NCBI GenBank assembly: GCA_014238335.1
Contig: JABABI010000079.1
Span: forward strand, 1-33,758
DNA length: 33,758 nucleotides
Source of the DNA: Fuerstiella sp.
Lineage (GTDB): Bacteria > Planctomycetota > Planctomycetia > Planctomycetales > Planctomycetaceae
Direction of reading: 5' to 3'
Under the pieces are notes generated by a model. The model made no database searches. It worked only from the letters and a program-made list of their open reading frames with translations, and was not told where the DNA came from. Position 1 is the first letter of the stretch; each line of letters begins with the position of its first letter. A program made the position numbers and the translations under genes. Shown here piece after piece: positions 1 to 7,019 of the stretch.

Positions 1-249
1 ATTCCGCCAACCAGCATCCCGCACGAGCGTGGTGAAAGTATCAGCGGGAGCGTTTTGTCTGTTCGAGGCAAGGCCAGGGAAAGCTCAGCGAGCAGAATGT
101 GCCAGGGCTGGAGCAGGAAGGACATGGTTGCTGCCGAAAATCGTCAGTCTCCGGTGCCGAGAGATGAAATCCAGCGGATGAGATGCGAGACTCTGGCGTG
201 CCGCAAGTACTGTGTTTCACGGCGATTTGAGTTCGGCGGAGTATTTTGA

Positions 250-1344
250 CCCTACGGCAACAAAAAGCGATTCAGTCTGAAGACCACAAAGAAGCGAGAG
301 GCCGATCAGAAGGCCGGTGTTATCCGGAGAGATCTTGCTGAAGGAAGCTGGAGCAAGAAAGTCAGAACGCCGTGGAAGGAGTTCAGGCAGCAGTATCTGA
401 AGGAGTCGACGATCGGCCTGAAGGCTTCGTCGATCAGCGACATTGTCACGACACTGAACAGGCTCGAAGCTGTCTGCAATCCTCGGACTGTCCAGACCAT
501 CAACGGCGCCATGTTGCAGACGTTTACCGCTGAAGTGCTTGCCGCAGCTCGTAAGAAAGCAGGAGACAAGGTTACCCAGTCCACAGGTATCACTACCCTG
601 TCCAAGCATTTGCGCAACCTCAGAAAGATGCTGCAATGGGCCACTCGACAGGGCATGTTTGCCACATGTCCGCATGTCGACATGCCAAAAGGCAGCAGCA
701 AAGGCAAAAGCAAAGGCAGGCCGGTTACCGTTGAAGAGTTTCCACGGATGCTGCAACGGACGGCGAAAGAGGTAGGAGAAGAGCAGGCAGACAGTTGGAA
801 ATTCCTTCTTCGTGGTCTGTTCCTCGGAGGTCCGCGCCTGAATGAAGCGATAACCCTGAGCTGGGACACCGACGCTGAAGACGTGATCAGCGTTGACATG
901 TCAGGGCAGTATCCAATGTTCGCCATTCCCACTGATGCAGATAAGAGCCGGAAGCAGAGACTGCTGCCGATGGCTCCTGAGTTCGCTCACCTGCTGGAAA
1001 CTATCCCTGATGATGAACGAGTGGGGAATGTCTTCCGGCTGATGTTCCGCCGAAACCGTGACACCGACACTCGCAGGGACACCGTAACCAAACAGATCTC
1101 AGCCATCGGCAAGGCCGCAGGAATACGGGTCTCAGCTTCGAAACATGCTTCAGCTCATGACCTTCGCCGCAGCTTCGGCTGTCGCTGGGCCGACAAGGTC
1201 AAGCCGCATATTCTGATGCAGCTCATGCGACACGATGACATCAAAACGACTATGGAATTCTACGTTCAGTCTGGTGCAGATGAGGTAGCAGAAGCCGTCT
1301 GGCTGGCAGCTGCAACTGACACTTCGGAACAGATGCAGGAGTAA
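250..1344 (+). CDS. Tyrosine recombinase / phage-type integrase, 5' end disrupted
   Basis: A site-specific recombinase of the tyrosine (phage integrase) family that would cut and rejoin DNA at an attachment site. Counting from the first ATG (511; 277 aa), all catalytic residues are visible: Arg109 in GGPRLNEA, a Lys at 145-148, His216 and Arg219 in HDLRRSF, His241 in LMRHDD and the nucleophile Tyr251 in MEFYV. The same frame stays open and integrase-like upstream to 250 (PYGNKKRFSLKTTKKREAD, the usual N-terminal strand and basic helix), but a TGA at 247-249 interrupts it. One frame over, the bases just before read EYFDP, which would join naturally to YGNKKR, so a one-base loss near 250 is the likely lesion. 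The gene ends 56 bp from the 3' end of a tRNA-Arg, as expected for a tRNA-targeting element. It is either a pseudogene or a shortened protein starting at 511. Confidence 0.8.
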   Translation, partial: PYGNKKRFSLKTTKKREADQKAGVIRRDLAEGSWSKKVRTPWKEFRQQYLKESTIGLKASSISDIVTTLNRLEAVCNPRTVQTINGAMLQTFTAEVLAAARKKAGDKVTQSTGITTLSKHLRNLRKMLQWATRQGMFATCPHVDMPKGSSKGKSKGRPVTVEEFPRMLQRTAKEVGEEQADSWKFLLRGLFLGGPRLNEAITLSWDTDAEDVISVDMSGQYPMFAIPTDADKSRKQRLLPMAPEFAHLLETIPDDERVGNVFRLMFRRNRDTDTRRDTVTKQISAIGKAAGIRVSASKHASAHDLRRSFGCRWADKVKPHILMQLMRHDDIKTTMEFYVQSGADEVAEAVWLAAATDTSEQMQE

Positions 1345-1366
1345 ACTGACACTTTGACTGACACTT
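1315..1366 (+). repeat. Three direct copies of ACTGACACTT at the integrase 3' end
   Basis: The ten-base word ACTGACACTT occurs at 1315-1324, 1345-1354 and 1357-1366, spanning the last codons of the integrase and the gap to the tRNA. The last copy is followed by CAGTCAG, giving partial dyad symmetry. Closely spaced direct repeats beside an attachment site can be arm-type integrase or excisionase binding sites. That role is inferred from position only. Confidence 0.45.
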
Positions 1367-1400
1367 CAGTCAGCCGCCGCTCGTTCGCCAGTAAAAACAG

Positions 1401-1474
1401 TACACCTGGAAGGATTCGAACCTTCAACCTCCGGATTCGTAGTCCGGTGCTCTATCCAGTTGAGCTACAGGTGC
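1401..1474 (-). tRNA. tRNA-Arg (anticodon ACG)
   Basis: The reverse strand folds into a full cloverleaf of 74 nt: a 7-bp acceptor stem (GCACCTG with CAGGTGT, first pair G-U), D arm GCTC/GAGC, anticodon arm CCGGA-CTACGAA-TCCGG with anticodon ACG, a 5-nt variable loop, T arm GAAGG-TTCGAAT-CCTTC and discriminator A. CCA is not encoded. ACG is normally modified to ICG and reads CGU, CGC and CGA arginine codons. Its 3' end faces the integrase, so the last bases of the gene (around 1401-1425) are the probable attachment core. Confidence 0.97.
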
Positions 1475-1839
1475 ATGACGAAAATGTCAGGATTATTTGT
1501 AGTTTAGCTTGCTGTCCATCGGTATGCGACGCTCGTCCTGACATCATGCGACGCCTGCGGAACCATACAAAGAGTTTTCGTTTTTTGCACATTCAAACGG
1601 ACCGTGGTCCCGGAAATTCGACGGGAAGCCGTCGTTATTCCCTAAATGGGTAATCTACCGAACTGAGTTTTGGCTCTGACCTCGCAGTTTCGACACGTCC
1701 TGGCAGTGCGGCTCTCACCCATACGAATCGGGCGAGTACAGACAATCCTGAGAATTGACCGGAAATCACCCCGGACGACAGGACTGTGGCCACATCCTGA
1801 AGTCAGTGGTCCTTCAGAATGTCTCCGGAAAATGCCTCA
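1475..1839. other. Intergenic stretch, no gene recognised
   Basis: I see no supported gene, RNA or repeat between the tRNA and the alkyl-sulfatase remnant. Short open frames here have no recognisable domain. The upstream part of the decayed sulfatase may have been deleted from this stretch. Confidence 0.5.
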
Positions 1840-2513
1840 AGAATCGCCAGGCAGAGCAGTGCCTGAGTCCTACAACGAACGAGATTAACGCTGGGTCCTC
1901 GAAGTCGTTAACCACGTTGTGTTTGCAGACCCCGACAACAAAGCGGCCAGGCAACTGCAGACCGAGGCGTTGGAGCAACTGGCCTATCTGGCCGAAAGCG
2001 GTCTGTGGCGCAGCTTTTATCTCACCGGTACTCACGAGCTGCGGCATGGAGTGACCACAAACGCTTCCTTCACCGGAACTGACCCTATACGCCGAATATT
2101 GCTACAGCCGTACCCACAGACATGCTGTTCGACTACATGGGGATCAACCTGAACGGTCCGAAAGCAGAGAGAAAAACTCTGAAGCTCAATTTTGTTTTTC
2201 CGGATGTCAGTCTGGAGAATTCAGCCCTGACTCCTACGATTGACCGGCAGGCGGAAAAGGCAGACGCAACGACTACCATGACTCGCAGTACGCTGGATGA
2301 ACTCATGTTGAAGAAGACGACATTCCCGGCTCGATTTTGGACGGTAAGATAAGGGTCCAGCCGCCATTGGAAGACGCCAGGAAGCTGGCAGAGTTCTTTC
2401 TGCTGCTGGACCATAGATTTCCATTCTGGTTTAACATCGTGGTGCCGGACCGTGCCGCACAGAGACCATTTCAAGTGTGCTCCGCAGGAAAAGACGAGTT
2501 GAATGAAGTGTAA
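1840..2513 (+). pseudogene. Alkyl sulfatase (SdsA1/BDS1 type) C-terminal remnant
   Basis: This is the C-terminal third of a metallo-beta-lactamase-fold alkyl sulfatase, an enzyme family that cleaves SDS-like esters. The dimerisation-domain hallmark reads RWVLEVVNHVVFADPDNKAA followed by LYLAESG-like and FYLTGTHELRHGV text (from about 1889). It is preceded by ESYNERD and a TAA (1886-1888) exactly where the family has Tyr in its GDYRW motif. A frameshift near 2090 leads into MLFDYMGINLNGPK and the SCP2-like domain (LKLNFVF, then ADATTTMTRSTLDELMLKK). A second shift near 2330 restores SILDGKIRVQPP and FWFNIVVPD, ending at TAA 2511-2513. The N-terminal zinc-binding lactamase domain is absent from the window. 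One nonsense codon and two frameshifts make this a decayed gene. Confidence 0.82.
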
Positions 2514-3034
2514 CACGATGCACGCCGCGGGATCGACTGTCGCTGCGGTCGTGCTGTGGTTCATGGCGACATCAGCGGCGGTCGCCTGGGCAGCGGTTGT
2601 TTCAAGCGGCCCCATTCAGATGCGTTGAGAATTTCCGTGGCTGTCGAGCCAGCTTGTGAGCGAGAATTCCTTTGCCCGCACGATCCGCCGGATCATCCAG
2701 GACCAATTGAAATAGACCTGAAGCAATGTGCGGATGCCGCGTTCTGTGACGTGGGAAAGCGGGCAACCGCAAAGGCAGGAGGTATTCGAGCCGTTCTGCT
2801 GGACGAGCTGGCGTTATCCGTGATTCACAAATTGCCCGGCTTAACGTCGGTGTCGAAGCGAATCGTATGTCGGCACCGAACGCCTGCGGCCCCGGTGAAC
2901 CGGGCGATTGCTCAAGGTGACCTTTCGATGGCCGTCGAACTCCATGCACTGGAAGTCGAAATCGAAGACGTCGTTCCCACAGCGGAGCTCAGTCTCAGAA
3001 ATTCAGGCCGATAGAATTCAGGTAGACTGTGACG
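2514..3034. other. Stretch without a recognisable gene
   Basis: A 152-codon frame on the plus strand (2556-3014) and a 115-codon frame on the minus strand (2602-2949) overlap here. Neither shows a domain, signal peptide or good ribosome-binding site that I recognise, and each could be a shadow of the other or of decayed DNA. With pseudogene sequence directly upstream, remnant DNA is the best description. Confidence 0.4.
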
Positions 3035-4834
3035 TCATTCGAGAATATTAACAGGCCGGTCGTCTCGCTCAGCCTGAAGATTCTGAGTGGCCTGCGAATC
3101 AAGTTCTCCAGCAGGTGTTAGAAGAACGCGTATGGCGCGGTCGTCATCAATTGTCCGGGCCTGTTTTATCCAGTGATCAACGGCTCGGTTACGGGAACGT
3201 TCCCCCTCAGGAGTGAGAAAATCATATTGGAAATCTTTAAACCCCGGTAAATGTTTCAGAGATCTCCATGCCACGAACCGTACAACTGAATAAGGGTCGG
3301 CCAGAGTTTCGGCCAGAAAAGGGGCCTGCCATTCAGAACCGGAGATTTCGCGTGCAGGTTGCCAGCTCATCCCCCACGCGACGATCGCACGCTGTATGGC
3401 ATTGCCGCGAAGCAGCCACAGCAGTGCGGCTGACGTATTCCGATCGGTTTCACTCATTGTGATCTCAGGAGCATCGTACCAGTCCGACAAGTGCGTGGCG
3501 GTCCAATGCAGTGTCTTATCCAGATGACAAAGATTGCAGGCATTGGGACGGGAGCCCTGTGTTGAATCAGTCGTCTGCGGACTGTCGACCCGGTGGCTTC
3601 GAATGGCTTTGAGCAGCGCGAATGACGTGTGAGGCATGTGGCAGTTGAAGCACTGACTTCCACTGGAGCCGATGGAATGATGCGTGTGTTCTTCGATCTG
3701 ATCGCGGTACGTGTCATGACACTGAAGACACGCCTCGTTGCTGTCGGCCAGCACCTTCAACTGATCTGACGGATCGGAATCATGCATCGAATGACATGAC
3801 AGACACGACATCTCACCGTGTTGAAAGCAGGCGGAGTCCTGGAGGCCAAGGAGTTCATCACCCCCAACACGGCAGGTTCCATCACTCCAGAAACTGTCTT
3901 GCAGGTAAGGAGCGTCTTCAGGGTCAGTGCTTTCGACTTCTGCATGACGAAACGAGACTTTATGATCTTCACCCGGGCGATATGGGCTTCCGTTCCTTAA
4001 CCAGCCGCGCCGGTCGCGGACCTGTGAACTGCTGTGACATTGTCCGCAAATCTGCGAAGCAGCCACATGGGACAGTTTCTCGGGACTGACCATGGCGGCT
4101 GCCGCGTTTGTCACGGGGTCGGTGCTCTTTGTCGCTCGATGAAAATTCACATGCCGCTCACCAGGCCCGTGGCATGCTTCACAGGAAATTCCAAGTTCAG
4201 CCACTCGGGTATTGAATCCGGCGGAAGGAATGTAGCCTGGTACGCCGCCAGTCGAATGACACTTGATACAGGTGTCATTCCAGCGTGCCGAGGCTATTGG
4301 AGTATCCGAGGGAGGTGTCAGGAATGAATCCTGGCTTGGAATCCACAACTGTTCTTCAATATTGAAAAACCAGGGTAACTGCCGAAGTTCGCGCCCCGCC
4401 TGAACCCAGTACGTCTGCATTGAGTGCGACCCGGTCGTCATAACGATAGGACGCGACTCCTCGGATGCAGCTGATGTCCGGTTGCCGGTTACTCGTGTCG
4501 CGAAGAACTCATCGCCTTTTCGACTGAGCTGAAAGCTCTGCCCCCGTGACTCCAGTCGGACACCATCAAACGTCGACAGGACGGTTTCAGGAGTTGCCGG
4601 CTGGGTCATTGTTCGGTGATATGAGTCGTGCCACGTCGTGTAGTGCCGCTGGTGACACTCGCGGCACGCATCGGACGTTACAAATCTGGATTCGGCAGAA
4701 GGGGAACGCGCTGATTTGCCGGGCAGGGGTTCCAACGACGGGGCATCAGGCGACCGCATGAAAGAAATGCCGACTCCGACAATCGAAAGGCCGAACGCGA
4801 GGACCAGGATAAGATTTCGATTGTTCTTAATCAT
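3035..4834 (-). CDS. Octahaem c-type cytochrome, planctomycete type
   Basis: A 599-aa exported multihaem cytochrome. Residues 8-26 form a hydrophobic signal or membrane anchor. Eight CXXCH haem-attachment motifs start at residues 57 (CRECH), 189 (CIKCH), 218 (CEACH), 263 (CGQCH), 344 (CLSCH), 369 (CLQCH), 395 (CFNCH) and 433 (CNLCH). Extra conserved-looking His residues (HYTTWH, HSMQTYW, HHS, HMPH) could be distal ligands. After the last haem, residues about 450-560 look helical and HEAT-like (LAETLADPYSVVRFVAWRSL). Such proteins carry electrons in the periplasm; whether this one is an enzyme or a wire cannot be read from the sequence. The start is ATG at 4834 next to the signal. It stands alone, with long flanking spacers and no cytochrome-maturation genes in the window. 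Confidence 0.9.
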   Translation of the reverse strand: MIKNNRNLILVLAFGLSIVGVGISFMRSPDAPSLEPLPGKSARSPSAESRFVTSDACRECHQRHYTTWHDSYHRTMTQPATPETVLSTFDGVRLESRGQSFQLSRKGDEFFATRVTGNRTSAASEESRPIVMTTGSHSMQTYWVQAGRELRQLPWFFNIEEQLWIPSQDSFLTPPSDTPIASARWNDTCIKCHSTGGVPGYIPSAGFNTRVAELGISCEACHGPGERHVNFHRATKSTDPVTNAAAAMVSPEKLSHVAASQICGQCHSSSQVRDRRGWLRNGSPYRPGEDHKVSFRHAEVESTDPEDAPYLQDSFWSDGTCRVGGDELLGLQDSACFQHGEMSCLSCHSMHDSDPSDQLKVLADSNEACLQCHDTYRDQIEEHTHHSIGSSGSQCFNCHMPHTSFALLKAIRSHRVDSPQTTDSTQGSRPNACNLCHLDKTLHWTATHLSDWYDAPEITMSETDRNTSAALLWLLRGNAIQRAIVAWGMSWQPAREISGSEWQAPFLAETLADPYSVVRFVAWRSLKHLPGFKDFQYDFLTPEGERSRNRAVDHWIKQARTIDDDRAIRVLLTPAGELDSQATQNLQAERDDRPVNILE

Positions 4835-4907
4835 GACGCGGCTACTGCAAACCCGCTGCGCGACGCTCAGTCCGCGATCAGGGTGTCATTTCTTTCTTTT
4901 TACCACC

Positions 4908-5012
4908 TTCGTGACATGTGTCCATGAGACGGACCGCTGTGTGATTTCTTGATTCGCAGCAAGTCTGGTCGGGCACCCGACCGGACTTGCTGTTTTCGTG
5001 ACGTGTGTCAAT
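4908..5012. repeat. Pair of near-identical 18-bp direct repeats flanking a hairpin
   Basis: Positions 4908-4925 (TTCGTGACATGTGTCCAT) and 4995-5012 (TTCGTGACGTGTGTCAAT) match at 15 or more of 18 bases. They sit on either side of the 4959-4990 stem-loop, upstream of the cytochrome gene. They could be regulator-binding sites; nothing further can be said from sequence. Confidence 0.4.
4959..4990 (+). terminator. Strong stem-loop, possible terminator
   Basis: GCAAGTCTGGTCGGG (4959-4973) pairs with CCCGACCGGACTTGC (4976-4990). The stem is near perfect with one U-G wobble, and the innermost pairs must open to form a loop. It is followed by TGTTTTC on the plus strand, a weak T-run. No plus-strand gene ends just upstream, so it may be a terminator of an unrecognised transcript or a regulatory structure. 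Confidence 0.4.
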
Positions 5013-5305
5013 CCCGCGAGGTGTGATCACGTTTGTTGACGCGTGACTTCTGGCAAGACCGTGATGTGATTTAAACAATGGCCAACCACCTTCTCGACTA
5101 TACTTGCTGATATCAGACTGTCAACGTTTCCTTTCCGGCTCCTCCACGCTGCATTGCGCTAGATTGCGCTGGCGCCTTTGACCCATTCCGCCAAGAAGTT
5201 GGACTACGGCTGGATGGCGTCTTCGCTTTGGTGATTACAGAAGTCGTGTCAGACACTGCTGGCAATGCCAGCGGCATCCAGGGCCAGGTCCCGGGAATAA
5301 AAAAA

Positions 5306-5332
5306 GCTGCTTTGCCATGATCGCAAAGCAGC
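5306..5332 (-). terminator. Rho-independent terminator of the HMA lipoprotein gene
   Basis: A perfect 10-bp stem (GCTGCTTTGC with GCAAAGCAGC) and 7-nt loop. On the minus strand it is followed by a run of seven T (plus-strand A-run just left of 5306). It lies 33 bp beyond the distal TGA of the HMA gene (5366-5368), which supports that codon as the true end of the gene. Confidence 0.9.
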
Positions 5333-5365
5333 CAATTGAGAGTGTATTACGATTTGACTCGCTGA

Positions 5366-5725
5366 TCATTCCGTGACAACAGAGCTGTCCGGAAATCCAA
5401 CATCAGCGAGTGCTGCAATTGCTTTCTCGCTGTCAAATTGTGAGGCGTCGACCTGCACGGTCGCAATGGCGGTTTTTGTATCTGCTTCGAATTTCGCTAC
5501 ACCCGGCAGCGATGTGAGTGCCCCTTGCACTTTGGGTACTCAGCCGACAGGTCAGTGCATGCCGGGAATTTTGAGAGAAACAGTGGTGTAGGTAACAGCT
5601 TCGTCAACAGCCGGGGTTACGGGCGATGACTCTGCTGGAGATGAGACTGTCGGTAACGGGGCGCTTGGTTCGGCACATCCCGTCACCAGACAGGCCATTG
5701 CCAGGCCTGGCAGGATTCGTTTCAT
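5366..5725 (-). CDS. HMA-domain lipoprotein, candidate selenoprotein with two UGA codons
   Basis: A 119-residue reading if two in-frame TGA codons are decoded. The start ATG (5725) has an excellent ribosome site, AAGGAGGT. Residues 1-17 are a lipoprotein signal with lipobox LVTGC (Cys17), then comes a Ser/Pro-rich linker. The HMA-like fold begins VSLKIPGMH. The next codon is TGA (5552-5554, residue 58), then PVG, then TGA again (5540-5542, residue 62), then VPKVQGALTSLPGV and AIAALADVGFPDSS, ending at TGA 5366-5368. Planctomycete relatives, as I recall them, have Cys at exactly these two positions (MHCxxGCxPKV). So the likely reading is Sec-x-x-x-Sec in an outer-surface metal or redox protein. 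The frame is intact throughout and the terminator is preserved. A pseudogene with two Cys-to-stop changes is the alternative; conventional gene calling would stop at 5552. Confidence 0.7.
5517..5531 (-). promoter_or_regulatory. Bacterial SECIS-like hairpin
   Basis: On the mRNA strand, AGUGC-AAGGG-GCACU forms a perfect 5-bp stem with a 5-nt G-containing loop. It begins 8 nt after the second UGA and 20 nt after the first. Bacterial SECIS elements lie within the coding region just 3' of the UGA and carry G in the apical loop, as in E. coli fdhF. One hairpin could in principle serve both codons. The structure was found by eye, not folded by software. Confidence 0.5.
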
Positions 5726-6020
5726 TGTGGACCTCCTTCGGTCAGATTCGACAGTGAGAATTGGTCTGTGGCCGTTACAACGGCGACACACAGAAAACTT
5801 TAGCCCGCCGGATCTGCAACACTCTCAAATGCGGTACCCAACAAGCGGCTACTGTGAACATTATCGGTAATTCATGCAAATCACCAGAGTATTTTCGAAT
5901 GAACGTTCTGCAGCACAACGAGCGGAGCCGGAAATAACGATCGGAATGAGTCTTTTGCGTGATCAGAGGACATGGTGCCATTGTGTCCTTTGACGATTGC
6001 ACGGGGAGACAAAGCTGTAC

Positions 6021-6254
6021 TCAGTCGTCCGTTCGATGTCCGTCATCGTCCGCCATGACGAGCTGAAATCGCGACACCTGCTGTCCGTTCACTTCTATTG
6101 TTTCCATGAACATTTTCAGCGGCCGCACCCACAAGCCGCGTTCCCCGTAGTCCGGCTGATAGACGACCAATTCTTCATCCGTTTCGCTGTGGCGAGCCAC
6201 GCCAATGACGATGTAGTCCCGGCCCTTGTAGTGTCGGTAACGGCCCTTCTTCAT
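6021..6254 (-). CDS. DUF1653 family protein
   Basis: A 77-aa protein matching the DUF1653 pattern almost throughout: KKGRYRHYKGRDYIVIGVAR, then HSETDEELVVYQPDYG and RGLWVRPLKMFMETI. Length and motif order are those of the family, a compact beta-rich domain of unknown function. Its ATG overlaps the stop of the DUF2293 gene by four bases (6251-6254), so the two are very likely co-translated. Confidence 0.88.
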   Translation of the reverse strand: MKKGRYRHYKGRDYIVIGVARHSETDEELVVYQPDYGERGLWVRPLKMFMETIEVNGQQVSRFQLVMADDDGHRTDD

Positions 6255-6943
6255 GTGGATTCGGCTCCTGTCGCTGGCTTGGCTAATGCCCGTTGCAGCG
6301 GGCAGTCCTTCGATGGTCGTTCACCCTGCCGGTATCGGCTCAACAGTTGTCTGGATCGCTCGGCCAGCAATCGTCGCACTTCACGTCGCTTGCCTTTGAC
6401 GTGAGGAATGATCATGGAATCGTAGGCCGTGGTGTGGTGTCGCAGCCACGCGACGACAGCGGCCTCGGCCCGCCGTTCAACAGGAATTCGCAGCGTACGC
6501 GCCACGGTGCCGCTGCCCACCGGTGTGGCATGTTTGGTCACGACCTGAGCGAGTTGTTGTGCCAGCAGACGATGATCGGAATGGAAATTCAAAAAGGCGA
6601 CGACCGCACCTAGAAAGTGATCAACGTACTCGCCTTGAGCCTTCTCACGACGGCGCACGTCAGCCTGTCGACGTTTCGCATAGGCGTCTGTGGCACGCTC
6701 GGCCTCCAGGTCGGTGCGAATTCGGTCGACTGTCGCGGCCGGCGCCCAGACCCCCCTGCTGAAAGTCCGCCGCCCCTTCTTTTCCTGCACAACCCAGTGA
6801 TCGCCAGCGCCCTTGACACGACGAGTCAACGCAGCATCGCCGGGGGCAAGCAGCACCCAGTCTTCCGGAACACGCAGCACCAGTCCGTCCGATAAACGTA
6901 CAGTGCCGGGCTTTGGGCCAGGAAAAAACTTGTTGTCAGTCAT
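6251..6943 (-). CDS. DUF2293 domain protein
   Basis: A 230-aa protein. Residues 1-75 form a beta-rich N-terminal part (KPGTVRLSDGLVLRVPEDWVLLAPGDAALTRRVK in shorter blocks), followed by a charged helical linker around 75-105. The C-terminal half resembles DUF2293, with AVVAWLRHHTTAYDSMIIP and the basic tail GKRREVRRLLAERSRQLL. The function of DUF2293 is not established, and the strongly basic helices might bind nucleic acid. It is the first gene of a two-gene unit with the DUF1653 protein. It follows hisC on the same strand after a 76-bp gap, so read-through from hisC is possible. Confidence 0.75.
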   Translation of the reverse strand: MTDNKFFPGPKPGTVRLSDGLVLRVPEDWVLLAPGDAALTRRVKGAGDHWVVQEKKGRRTFSRGVWAPAATVDRIRTDLEAERATDAYAKRRQADVRRREKAQGEYVDHFLGAVVAFLNFHSDHRLLAQQLAQVVTKHATPVGSGTVARTLRIPVERRAEAAVVAWLRHHTTAYDSMIIPHVKGKRREVRRLLAERSRQLLSRYRQGERPSKDCPLQRALAKPATGAEST

Positions 6944-7019
6944 TCTTCAGCAGCTTCCCTGCGCAGGGTCATGATTCATCGCTGCGGCCTTCGTTGGCCG
7001 ATGGGCTTCATGTGTCAGG

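Larger units (their letters stand above)
4835..5365. other. Long intergenic region with structured elements
   Basis: No coding frame here has any recognisable domain. The stretch contains a strong hairpin (4959-4990), near-identical flanking repeats (4908-4925 and 4995-5012) and the terminator of the HMA gene (5306-5332). It also holds the upstream region of the octahaem cytochrome gene, so a promoter for that gene probably lies between about 4840 and 4960. Confidence 0.6.

Noticed and set aside
1354..1653. 99-codon frame across the tRNA-Arg gene
   Set aside because: The text GRIRTFNLRIRSPVLYPVELQ is the familiar translation of the antisense of a tRNA, not a protein.
2556..3014. 152-codon plus-strand frame
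   Set aside because: No domain, no ribosome site and no neighbour link; it lies in decayed DNA and overlaps an equally featureless minus-strand frame.
5552..5791. HMA gene as a 79-residue protein ending at the first TGA
   Set aside because: The ORF start at 5791 lacks a ribosome site (the good one precedes 5725), and stopping at 5552 would cut off the conserved HMA domain whose frame continues intact to 5366.
5775..6002. 75-codon minus-strand frame upstream of the HMA gene
   Set aside because: No recognisable motif or ribosome site; it looks like open non-coding DNA.
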